Source of the DNA: Diphasiastrum complanatum
Lineage: Eukaryota > Streptophyta > Lycopodiopsida > Lycopodiales > Lycopodiaceae
Length of the DNA stretch: 64,000 bases
Reading direction: 5' to 3'
Assembly: GCA_029204225.1 (NCBI GenBank)
Contig: CM055092.1
Location: 46,439,486 to 46,503,485, forward strand
Position 1 is the stretch's first letter; every line of letters starts with the position of its first letter. The translations under genes were made by a program, and so were the position numbers. Shown piece by piece: positions 38,456-48,813 of the stretch. The notes below the pieces were generated by a model. That model did not search any database, had not been told where the DNA came from, and worked only from the letters and a program-made list of their open reading frames with translations.

Positions 38456-39650
38456 TCGATGGAGACTGCTTGTTGGCCAAAACTCAAGCCATTTGTCGAG
38501 TCTTATGTGATTAAATGTAGACCTTGTCAGTTAGCCAAAGTTGAATGCTTGAAGATTGGAGGGTTGTTACATCCCCTAGATATCCCTCAGAAATGATGAG
38601 AAAGTATATCTATGGATTTTGTGGTTGGACTTCCAAAGACCCAATGCCAAAATGATTCTATTTGGGTTGTGGTAGACAAGTTGACAAAGTTAGTTACTTT
38701 TATACTAGTCAAGTCAATTGCTTAGGCTTCAGATTTAGCCCAGATCTTTGTGGAAAGATTATTTAGGCTTTATGGACTGCCAAGTGATATAATTAGTGAT
38801 AGAGGTCCTAAATTTATTGGTCCTTTTGGTCAGCTGTATTCCATAAGCTAGAAACCTCGCTTAGTTTTAGTTCTTTTGATCATCCTGAATCATATGGCCA
38901 GACTGAGAGAACTAGTCAGACAATGGAGGATATGGTGAGAACATACGTGTCTCACAGACAATCTCAGTGGAAAGATTATGTTTCTTTGATTGAGTTTGCT
39001 TATAATAGTAAGAAACACTATGCTACTGGTTATAGTCCATTTATGCTGATGTACGAGTTTCAACCTAGATCTCCAATAAATGTAGAGACAAAGTTTGTTA
39101 AGATCCAAAAAGTTGCATATTTCTTGCATGATATGCATGAAATGTTGCAAGTGGCTTGTGATTCAGCATAGAGCTAAGCACTATGTTGATCTAAGAGGTC
39201 TCCCAGAGATTTTAAAGTTGATGACTGGGTATATGTTAGAATACCTAAGGATTCTAAGACTATGTACACATGGAAGCATTATAAATTGTCTACCAGATAT
39301 TGTGGACCATTTTGGATTAAAGAGAAAATTGGTTCTTTAGCTTATGAACTAGATCTTCAGAACAAGTCTATAGCTCACATTGTGTTTCATATAAGCCATT
39401 AAAAATTAAGTCTACATGAATGTGACGTAGTTGGTTCAGAAGAAGATATTACCCATTTGGAGGACTTATCACTTAGTGTTCCTTTGGAACCTGAAAAGGT
39501 ACTCAAAACTAGAGATAAACAATTGAGAAATCGTTCTATCTCTGAGTGCTTAATTAGGTGGAAGGGACGGACTGAGGATGATGATTCATGGGAGCGAGCC
39601 GAAAGCATAACGAAGAATTTCCCTGGTTTTCACTTCTAGAGATAGAAGTG
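38456..39650 (+). pseudogene. Ty3/gypsy integrase with chromodomain
   Basis: Starting abruptly, the codons read WPKLKPFVESYVIKCRPCQ (end of the HHCC finger) and ISMDFVVGLPKTQ (first catalytic Asp). They continue VVDKLTKLVTFI, IISDRGPKFIGPF (second Asp), then after a break DHPESYGQTERTSQTM (catalytic Glu), WKDYVSLIEFAYNSKKHYAT and GYSPFMLMYEFQPRSP. The C-terminal chromodomain is at 39457-39639 (ECLIRWKGRTEDDDSWERAE). At least four frameshifts or stops occur. The upstream RT and RNase H are absent. A chromodomain marks it as a Tekay/CRM/Galadriel-type chromovirus lineage; which one I cannot tell. Confidence 0.92.
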
Positions 39651-39652
39651 GT

Positions 39653-39667
39653 TCATGGGGGGAAGAA
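39653..39667 (+). other. Polypurine tract of the chromodomain gypsy
   Basis: CATGGGGGGAAGAA immediately precedes the LTR start TGTTATATCC, just after the chromodomain stop codon. Confidence 0.88.
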
Positions 39668-40283
39668 TGTTATATCCATTATCTATACAAGGGAATCGAA
39701 ATAATTCTTGATGTGGATAGCCGGTCACTCCAGTTGTATGTGGTTATTAGTTATGCTACATCATTCCAGGCATGGTCGTATCAAGTAATTAATAATCATA
39801 TGAGGGCCCAGACCTATAATTGGACAGAGGAACACTTGCATGGTGAATGACTACTTTAAAGCAAGAATAGGAGGTCAATAGCTTAATATAGGTTGCATGG
39901 GGATCAGAAAAATATTCTCTCCTCTTGGAGAGAATACATACCATGGAAACTTGCCCATCTCCCTATTGGAATTTCAGATTCTTGAGCCAGGTTTTCTCTC
40001 CTCTCTTGTATTCATTCACTGTGGCTTGGGGGTGAAGGATTAGGGTTTTGACTAGCCTCTTCATGTTGGTTGGGTGGTTTATGCTCCATAGGTGTCCTTT
40101 TGATTTGCATGTGACAAGATTCTTGAAGATTTTCACTTGGCGATCGTTATATCAAGACTTTGTATAGCTGTATTTTCACCTATTATGCTATAAGTTGAAG
40201 GGTTCAAAGGGCTTGGTCTTGGCTTGTCAAGAGTGACTATGTGATATTATGTTACTCTCTTTACTCTCATAAAAAGTATAACA
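39668..40283 (+). mobile_element. 3' LTR of the chromodomain gypsy
   Basis: The 616-bp LTR has perfect TGTTATA/TATAACA terminal inverted repeats. Its partner and the 5' end of the element are not in the window. Confidence 0.82.
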
Positions 40284-40520
40284 AGATTCAATTCCAACAA
40301 TTAGCAAATCCAAAATAACATACGATCCAAAGAAAAAATTGAGAGGAGTTAGTAAAAAATTATTGGAATTTGAATTGTAAAAATACAACATTAAAATCCA
40401 ATTTTTGTGGATTCAGCATAACTGGCATTGGTTGCATTTTACAAATTACTTTTAAAAGATTAAGTTAGACTATTAAAAAATCATAGAAAAATTTGTATTT
40501 TATTCACCAGTGGACAATTT

Positions 40521-41893
40521 TGTTAAATTTGGATTTTATTTAAAGTTTAATTTCTTTTTGACATGTACTAGTGTTTTGGTCAAAATGCATGTTTTTGTAT
40601 TTATTCTTTTGTGAAGTTTAAGAATTTTTATGCAAAAGAGCATCTTCTTGGAAAAAAATTTCAAATTTGCAAAGTGGTTACTCTTTTGTAAAAGTTTGAC
40701 CCATTTTAAAAGATTTTGAATCTACTATAGAAGACTGAAAAATTAGAAGTACATTTTTAAAAGATTTTGAGTTTATTGTAGAAGATTGATAAAGTAGAAG
40801 TACTTAGCAAGATCAACAACATAGCAGCTAAGAACGCAAAGAACAATAATAAAATCATTAGAGGAAGTTTGAGTTCAAAAAGGGCCGCATATGAATTCGT
40901 GCCGTGATCTCTTTTGCATTTTGTCACTACTTTCAACCAATATCTTTGAATCCCTATAACTATTTACTAGTAGCTTAGAAGTATGCGATGTAATTTATCA
41001 TTGGAAAGCACTTTCCAACGCACCAATTTTTGTCGCATTTTGATATGGCAATCAAAAGTTTTGTCATTGTTAGTGTAGACTCAAAATGTGACTCAAAGAA
41101 GTAACGTTACGTTAGAGCCACTATGTCAAGAAACTATTGGGCCACATGTACAAAAGAAGTGAATAAAAGTGAATAAAAAATAAAAAAATAATCTTGACAA
41201 ATGGCCCTTTTTGTGTTTAAACTTCCTCTAATGTAGTATTCAAATTAAGTACATATAGTTATGAGTGCTTAGATAGACGCGTCCTTAGATAATTTGTATG
41301 TCACTTCAATTGCCATGTATCTATTTGTTCTAATCCAATGTAATAGTGACACATGTACAATACCTTGTGGAAAATTGCCTATGTTCTAACTATGTCAACT
41401 AATGTAAATTATGTACATAAGTTGGTCCCACACGTGTGAGGCCATGGAGCAACATGGGAAACCTATCCTAGTGTAGGTTAGATCACCTAAGTGTACAAAG
41501 GAAGAGGCTTTTCTATACATGTAGTAGACTCTCCATAGTAAACACTTAGTAGACTCTCAATAGGAAACACTTGGAATTTTTTTGAGAGCTTATTGGCAAT
41601 CCCGAGACTACTCCACATTTGTATTGAGGTTTTATGATCCAAATGCAATAAAAGTCATATTACTTCCATTCTCTGTTTATAGGCCATACTCCAGGTTGAG
41701 TTTCACACGTGTGAGCTCATATTTCCACATTTGATCAAAGCTTTACAATTTTTCTTGATTGTCAAGTGCAAAATTGCTATTCTAGACTAATTATTGTGTT
41801 TCATTTTTGCAATAGATTGTTTAGCAAATATCCAATCACTCTTGTGGATCTTGTGTAGATCCATTTAGGGTCCTAAAGTACTGAAATTTAACA
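40521..41893 (+). mobile_element. 5' LTR of copia G (1.37 kb)
   Basis: It runs TGTTAAATTT to AAATTTAACA, a perfect 10-bp terminal inverted repeat, and is followed at once by a PBS. A direct repeat of about 51 bp (AAAAGATTTTGA then GTAGAAGATTGA words) lies near 40704-40806. Two near-palindromes, CCACACGTGTGAGG (about 41428-41441) and TTTCACACGTGTGAGC (41701-41716), occur in its last third. Its closing 60 bp resemble the end of LTR C. Confidence 0.85.
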
Positions 41894-41906
41894 TGGTATC
41901 AGAGCC
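41894..41906 (+). other. Primer-binding site, copia G
   Basis: TGGTATCAGAGCC, the canonical initiator-methionine tRNA site, directly follows the LTR. Confidence 0.93.
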
Positions 41907-42043
41907 AAGTACAAGAGATTAGTGTTTGATCAAAAAATTAATTCATTTTTGGCAAGTTTTGTTGCTAGAAACTAGAATTGAGATGGCGAGTTTGAATCTA
42001 AACTTTGAGGAGGGGATTTGATTCCAATGAGAGTCAAGATCTA
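41907..42043 (+). mobile_element. Copia G leader, first part
   Basis: Leader sequence broken at 42043 by a gypsy element and resuming at 44877. The 5 bp at the break, ATCTA (42039-42043), are repeated at 44877-44881. Confidence 0.8.
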
Positions 42044-44876
42044 TGTAAACACCACTAGGGACAATCCCCTAAGATGAGGATAGGAAAACACAAGAGAGAC
42101 TATGGAGCAAAACCACCCAACCAAACCTAGGTCCCTCCTGGAGAATCCTCCTGGATCTAGCCCCCAAGCCATGCCATGTGATAGCAAGAGGAGAAGAGCT
42201 CATCGGGTAACCTAGACCAAGTTGTCGACGGAATAATCACTACCTCAATATGTAGAGAGTAGAATCCTATGCATGAGCACATGCAATTTCCATGCAGGTC
42301 AACTGTAAATAGGTCACAACTCTACATGCATACCTCCTGCCTATATCAGTCACACGTACATGCACTACTCCATATGTCTCAATTAGAGCGTTTGGGTCCT
42401 CGCAAGCTTACTAGTCACCAGCAGGCCTCGATGTGGAATAAAATCTAGGCGTGGCCAATAAACTCGAACACTGGAGGGCCGGTCTACCATATTAGGACTA
42501 TTCCAGGTCCTTGACCAAATATGGCCATAACATTCTTCCTCCCTTAAACACATTTTGTCCTCAAAATGAAAACAAAAAACACGAAATTATTCCTTAAGCT
42601 TTCAAATCTTACCCATGAGCCTTTATTCTTAGTTTGATCCTTCCATCTGAATAAGTACTCAGAGATGCAACAATTCAAAAATTGCTTGCCTCTACTCATA
42701 AATACTAATTCAAATTCTAAAAGATACACTAAAATATAAATCCTCCAAATGGATTGATCTATCCAAAACAAAAGTTCATCACCTTCATGTAATCCAGATT
42801 ACATGAAACACTGGGTGACTTTACTTTATTTTAGAAATCATATCTGAAAGCTAAAGGAATTTCATTTCAATTTCTTGCAGTAAATAAGGCTTCTTGGTAC
42901 AAATATTCTTAGAATATCCAAATATTCTAAAATACCACAATTCAGTCATCTAAAATTTCTAGGAGATCCATTAAGTCTCAGACAATCATATCTCAAACCA
43001 GAGTACCGCATTTACTCTAATGAGTTAACAGCCTCATTTCTAGAGTCATATGCAAGAAATCAACAACTATCCGTATCTTAATAGATTTATCTGTCTCCTA
43101 CAAAACTGGAGATATAGACTGAACTCTGTACGCAAGCACTTATGAACTACAATCTGTAAAGAAAGCAATTCCTCATAAGTAAACAATTACTTAATGGAAA
43201 GGCCTGTGAGATCCATACAATCTCAAGTATGCACTGGAGTAAAGGAATTTAGAGTTCAAATAATGGATCTAATTCCTTGACTCACCCAATTGATCAAGAA
43301 TTACTCATTATCTTAAGAATCTTCACATTTCCCTATAATCTTCAAATGACTTTTAAGTATCAATTTATGATCCGTCAATAATAAACATTTAGAATCTTAT
43401 GATTCGTCAATCATAATTTACAAGATTCCAAAACCATACTTAATCATTGGAAGATACCGGAGTATATGTACAACATACAACTCAGGAAATATAAGAATCA
43501 TTCTAAAATCTTTTCCACAAGGAAAATCACTGGATTCCAAGAATATTTTTCCAAACCGATTCTTATCAGATTATGTGTTCCAAATTCTACAATCATCCAA
43601 GTAATTAAAGACTATTATAACATTCATCTTTAACAATATAAACTTTATACTATCGCCTAGAACAACATCTAGAGATATCAAAATTGCACTGAATTCCCAA
43701 AATTCAGTTTGCCATTCTTGGCAGCATTAGGATCCGGTATCCAATTGAGCTCACATGGATACTATCACTAATGAATCAAGTCTATTTCTCAACTGAGAAA
43801 TAATCATCCAAGAAGTCAGTATCCTCTGCACACAATTCCTTAATGAATCTGAATGACTCATAAATTATGTATCTTACAAGCAATACACACAAAACAAACA
43901 ATTTCTGGTGAATTCTCTTCACACTATCCGTTTTACCAATTAACTTCCACAGGAGTAAATCAACTACTCAAGCTAATTGCTCATGATTTAGAATCTTAAA
44001 TATCTAGGTGCAGATCTTATTTATACTAGTATAACACCACATTTAGATCATTATCCAAATCATTCTAAGTTAACCAATAGATTTGTCAGAACAGATTTGT
44101 TAACTCTGCAAGTAATTGTCAAACACAATACTTGATCATATGTCTATGTTCAACAACTAGGTTAAGTGCACCAGATAACCTTAGTAACCAGGAATACATA
44201 GTAGATCCACACAAGATTAATCGTGCACGTATGAGAAAAATCTTACTATGACCCAGTACATAAACACATATATCCTTATCTGGCAAAATCTTCCAAAATC
44301 CGGATATGTTACTCTCATATCTCACTGAGAATCTTGTAACTCAGCTAAAAAAGTTTCTATTTCTCTTGAGTAAATAGCATATATGGGAAATCTCTGAAGT
44401 GAATAATTCCACATCACAAGTTTTCCAACCATCATACTTTTATCAATCAACCTACTAAAGACTATTATAACATTCCTCTTTAACAATATAATTCCTAGAT
44501 CTAGCCCCCAAGCCATGCCATGTGATAGCAAGAGGAGAAGAGCTCATCAGGCTACCTAGACCAAGTCGTCGACGGAATAATCACTACCTCAATATATAGA
44601 GAGTAGGATCCTATGCATGAGCACATGCAATTTCCATGCAGGTCAACTATAAATAGGTCACAACTCTACATGCATACCTCCTGCCTATATCAGTCACATG
44701 TACATGCACTACTCCATATGTCTCAATTAGAGTGTCTGGGTCCTCTCAAGCTTACTAGTCACCAGCAGGCCTCGATGTGGAATAAAATCTAGGCGTGACC
44801 AATAAACTCGAACACTGGAGCGCCGGTCTACCATATTAGGACTATTCTAGGTCCTTGACCGAATATGGCCATAACA
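42044..44876 (-). mobile_element. Degenerate gypsy element Y, TSD ATCTA
   Basis: A complete insertion: ATCTA on both sides (42039-42043, 44877-44881) and minus orientation. The 3' LTR is 42044-42532 (489 bp, plus-strand TGTAAACACC to CCATAACA). It is followed by a polypurine tract (minus-strand AAGGGAGGAAGAA) and a chromodomain remnant. The 5' LTR is only 44494-44876: 106 bp of its internal-side end are missing together with the PBS. About 1.8 kb of internal sequence holds no gag, protease or RT. A short internal repeat (AAAGACTATTATAACATTC) occurs at about 43609 and 44456, and may mark the deletion. Confidence 0.9.
42544..42700 (-). pseudogene. Gypsy chromodomain remnant in element Y
   Basis: The frame reads FMSRGKQFLNCCISEYLFRW, then KDQTKNKGSWVRFESLRNNF. 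It lines up with KTRDKQLRNRSISECLIRWK and the DDDSWERAESITKNF of the gypsy at 39457-39639. It is the only coding trace of pol left in this element and shows that it derives from a chromodomain gypsy. Confidence 0.8.
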
Positions 44877-45365
44877 ATCTATACTGTCCAAATGTGGGCA
44901 CCTCTGAACCTGCATTTATTTCTCAATGTGCCTTAGATCCACAAAATTGGATTCTATTGTTTCTTGATGAGATTTTTTGGTGCTAATCCTAGGAAAGCTA
45001 CCAAGATTGAGTGCCATTAATTAGATTTGACTTAGTATCATGAGATCTAATTAATCTAGGCTGAAATCAAGTCCTCTAAAAGTGTTTTATAGGTCTTGAA
45101 AGACCATCAAGAAGTGTGAGTGAGATTTAGCCATTCGATTTTAAAAAATAGTCAAAATTGACTTGAATTGATTGTAAGTTGATTGGATCTCCTCTAATCT
45201 TCATTTCATCTTTGTGAGGAAGTTCTAGAACCATCTTTACAAGTCCATTTGGTGTGCTAGAGACCAAATTTGGGAGAATAACTACAAGAGGGACCTATTG
45301 TGAGTTTCTAGAATCAACCAAACCAATTTTTTGTTTGTAGAATTCACTAGTAAGATGGGATCTAG
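44877..45365 (+). mobile_element. Copia G leader, second part
   Basis: The sequence resumes with the duplicated ATCTA and continues without coding sequence for about 480 bp. An ATGG near 45356 sits where a copia gag would start, but the following codons are those of copia M on the other strand, so G gag is absent. Confidence 0.6.
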
Positions 45366-45451
45366 CTTTCCTTCTAGAAGATTGCTCCTTTCGAGATCAG
45401 ATCTCGAACTTTCCTTCTAGAAGATTGCTCCTTTCAAGATCAGATCTCGAA
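45366..45451. repeat. 43-bp tandem duplication
   Basis: Two adjacent 43-bp units (45366-45408 and 45409-45451) begin CTTTCCTTCTAGAAGATTG and differ at one base. They lie at the 3' end of the copia M RNase H, right at its junction with the G leader, and include the inverted word GAGATCAGATCTC. Confidence 0.9.
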
Positions 45452-46668
45452 TGTGATGATACTTCAGAAGTATATGTTTTGTCTCTGAATGAAAGACATG
45501 ATCCTTGGATAGATATATGGCACTTTGAGAATCCATCATCATCGTGCAAGATTCTCCTTGTGGTATGCCAATTGCCTCCAGCATCATCTGCACCCAAACT
45601 ACCTCGTTCGTCACCTTTGAAGCTGTGACATATTCAGCTACGCATGAGGATTGAGCTACCAAGGTTTGCCTTTTGCATATCCAGCTGATTGCTGCTCCGC
45701 ATGACATTGAACATCCTCCTATCACGGACTTGCTGTCATCTTTGTAGCTCGCCCAACTTACATCATTGTAGTGGTGCAACTCAAATCCTTTTCTTTCGTT
45801 GTATGCTTTGTAGGTTAATCCCATATTTTGGGTACCCTTTAGATATTATAGGATTCGTTTTGCCATTTGCCAATGCACTATGCCAAGATTGGAAGAGAAT
45901 TGGATTAAAGCATAGACAAAGAAAGCCAAATTGGATTTGGTACAAATTGTAAGGTACGTTAGCCTACCGATTAGGTTTTGGTAGGGTATGTCTGCCATCT
46001 TTTATTTTTTTCCCTCTATTTTCGAGCAATCCTGCTTCGTTAATCTGGCTCTAGCTATCATTGTTGTGGCTTTTTCTTTGCAATCCATCAACCGATACTG
46101 CTTCAGCACCTTTCTCGCATATTTTGATTGACTCAAATGCATTTCATCTTTTATTCGATCTCTTCTGATCTCCAGCCCAAGGCATTTTGTTGCTTCTTTC
46201 AAATCTGTGATTTCATAATTTTCAGAAATCTAACTCTTTGTGTCCTTGATTAGCATCAAGGAGCTTCCTATCATAAGAAAATCATTCAAAAAAATAGTCA
46301 TAATCACAAATCTCTTCCTACTCTTTTTATATAGACATTATAGTCTGGTTGTGTAGGATTGAAGTCTAGAGACTTTTGAAGACTGTCGAGCTTCTTGTAC
46401 CAAGCTCGTGAAGCCTACTTCAGACCATAAATGCATATATGCAACTGACAAATATATTGCCGATTGTCGAGGTCTTCAAAATCCTTCAGGCTGTTTCATG
46501 AAGATTTCTTCCTCTAGATCTCCGTGGAGAAAGGCTATCTTTACATCAATCTGGTGAATTTCCAAATTGTGTTGTGTAGCGTATGCAAGGAGCAATCAAA
46601 TGCTTGTCATCTTGACCATTGGCGAATATGTGTCAAAATAGTCGACTCCGTACCTTTGTGTGTAGCCT
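45397..46668 (-). pseudogene. Copia M reverse transcriptase and RNase H
   Basis: Read on minus from 46668: YTQRYGVDYFDTYSPMVKM, then with frameshifts the RT segments IHQIDVKIAFLHGDLEEEIF and SSLMLIKDTK. 46202-46002 gives ATKCLGLEIRRDRIKDEMHL, SQSKYARKVLKQY and MDCKEKAT. RNase H is at 45824-45417 (YNDVSWASYKDDSKSVIGGC, TLVAQSSCVAEYVTASKV, IYLSKDHVFHSETKHI, YHHIRDLILKGAI). The YVDD core is too damaged to read. The element ends at the 43-bp duplication without polypurine tract or LTR. It is closer to B1 than to A, C or D. Confidence 0.85.
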
Positions 46669-47380
46669 TGTTGGATTTATTTCCTCTACTCTCCTAAATC
46701 CCATTTTAATCTGTCTTCATTCATGCTGCATATATACTCGCGTTGTCGTGTAGTCTGCATATTAACATGCAAATTCTCACATGCAAAGAAAAGATGAAAG
46801 AATTGTGACACTGTGTTTTTACACGTGTTCAGGTGACAACCAACGTTCACCTCAGCAAAGGCTGACATCACATCCTTTTCACACACCCCATGTAGCTGCG
46901 CTAACAGACTGGACAACGACTATAGCCACCTACGTTCTCCTACAAATAGCCCATCCACCCTGTACTTTCTTCATCAGCACACCTGTAACATTATGTATAT
47001 ATATTGAATACCATTTGCGTATTCAGACAATGACGAGATTGATTGATCAGACATCATTGATTGAAGATCAAGTGTATGTAAATTAGCATCAGAAGCTTAT
47101 CAGAGAAATAGATGAAGTAGATGCCTTGTGCATTGATTCTTTATTGTCAATAATTAGGTTTCATTCCTTTATAGATTGAATTAGCTTCGTAGGGCATACG
47201 GTTTCGTCTGCTATTGTCTTGCTCTACCGTATTATTGACATGTATACTTGATATACTTAATCAGATAACAGTTCTTTGTTCTGCATTCAGATCTGTGTTA
47301 ATATTGTTATGCTTATTACTGCTATGTTCATTTTGTCTGACTTTTCCAGTTGCTCACTTTTGGTAATTGATGACTAACAT
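46669..47380 (+). mobile_element. LTR-like segment Q
   Basis: From TGTTGGATTTATTTCC to GACTAACA, with a TATA-like TATATATATT near 46997. It fits an LTR of about 708 bp, ending four bases before A-type LTR sequence resumes at 47381. No target-site duplication, PBS or second copy was found, so the call rests on the ends and the TATA alone. Confidence 0.4.
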
Positions 47381-48002
47381 ATAGTCATGATGTGGCTTGT
47401 CACACGTGCCAAATATCATAGGATTCCATTCATAAGGATGTTCTCAAGTAGACCTAAGTTTTGGAACCTTTGGAATGAGTCCAAATTATGCTTAGATACA
47501 AGGGAGAAAAAATAGGAGCTATTTTTGGTAATTTTTGCATTGTTGAGGGATCTCCAAGATTCCAATCCTAACTTGGTAGGGATGAAAGATCCACCAAAAT
47601 TAGCATTAGGGATAGGTTTAGGGCTACTCATACCTGCCCAAAACCGTGATGGATCATGTATATATAGGTGATGATATCTCACCAAAATCAATCAAGCAAT
47701 TTCATGTTTTTTCTCTCATAATGGTGCAATTGCTCTCTATGTTCATAATTGTTTGAGTACTTGTGATTACTAATGATTATAGGATTGAATGTAGGTCTGG
47801 TGTACAGTACTCAGACTGTGGGAGGCCGTACTTTCACACGTGTGAAGCCTTCTTCAAGGATTTGGGCCATTTAGTGAGGTTCAAGCATAGATTTTTGATG
47901 GATTTTGATGGTTCAACTTGTGCTAATCTTATGAAATCATAATCTATTGTTTCCCTCATCATTTCAAGTGTTTTAGAATCCTTATTTGCTGTAATTTTTA
48001 CA
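47381..48002 (+). mobile_element. 5' LTR of element A, positions 61-682
   Basis: It continues the LTR begun at 36281-36340, with no base gained or lost relative to 9220-9901. A TATA-like TATATATAGG lies near 47660, and the near-palindrome CTTTCACACGTGTGAAGCC at about 47831-47849. It ends AATTTTTACA and is followed by the PBS. Confidence 0.93.
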
Positions 48003-48015
48003 TGGTATCAGAGCC
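48003..48015 (+). other. Primer-binding site, element A
   Basis: TGGTATCAGAGCC directly follows the LTR end; canonical for copia primed by initiator methionine tRNA. Confidence 0.95.
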
Positions 48016-48813
48016 TAAAGGTTGAAATGAGCTAAATCCTTGGTTTTCATTCAATTTGATCACAATTTTTGATCTAAATCTTGTGTAGATTGGATCTTAG
48101 CATCTAGTATTGATTCTAGAACTCAAAGTGAGTCAAATACATTGGAGATTGGTGTTGTGTGACTTAATTTGCAGGTGTTTAGGTGTCTAAAACCAGAGGC
48201 AAAGTTGAATTCAATTCACATTACCAAGATAGCAAGTTTTGCTTGCTCCAAGCATTGATTTCTAAGCGAGGTTTGGAGGTGATTTCATAGAGGAGGCTTT
48301 CTAGCATTCAAGGAGAGGGAATATCAGAGTTTTGGGGACTCTTCAAGGCTGTTCTAAGGTGTAGTAGGCACCTCCTAAAGTGATTTAGGTTCAGTCCAAC
48401 CATTGCTCGACTTATGCACCAAATTAGATCAATTTTTCATCAATTTTGATCATTTTTTGCTTGTGATTGGATAGTAGATTGTGTTGCATCCTCATCAAGT
48501 TCCATTTAGCTCTTTTACAAGTGATTTTGGAAGTATATTAGGTTTTTGAAATTCACTCTTGATCAGATCATTTGGAAGCTTTAATGTTCTTTATAGAAAG
48601 AGGGGCAATTCTACTAGTATTGTCTACTTCAATCAAGCAAGTGCATTGTTTCTAGTATTCTATGATTTGATTTTGTTAGAGATCATTCTTAGATCTTTAT
48701 AGGAAGTCTATTACTGATCTTTTCAGGTCCCTAAGAAGTGGGATAAGGTAGACCTTCAATCAAATCAATAGAAGTAACCTTCATTTGTGTCAAGTCCTTG
48801 ATTAGGAGACTAG
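48016..48813 (+). mobile_element. Element A leader
   Basis: About 800 bp without coding capacity between the PBS and the gag ATG. It gives a measure of a complete leader for comparison with K, L and G. Confidence 0.85.

Noticed and set aside
46669-47380. Treating segment Q as a solo LTR that explains the 11-kb interruption of the A LTR
   Set aside because: Its flanks show no target-site duplication, and it would account only for the last 0.7 kb of the block.
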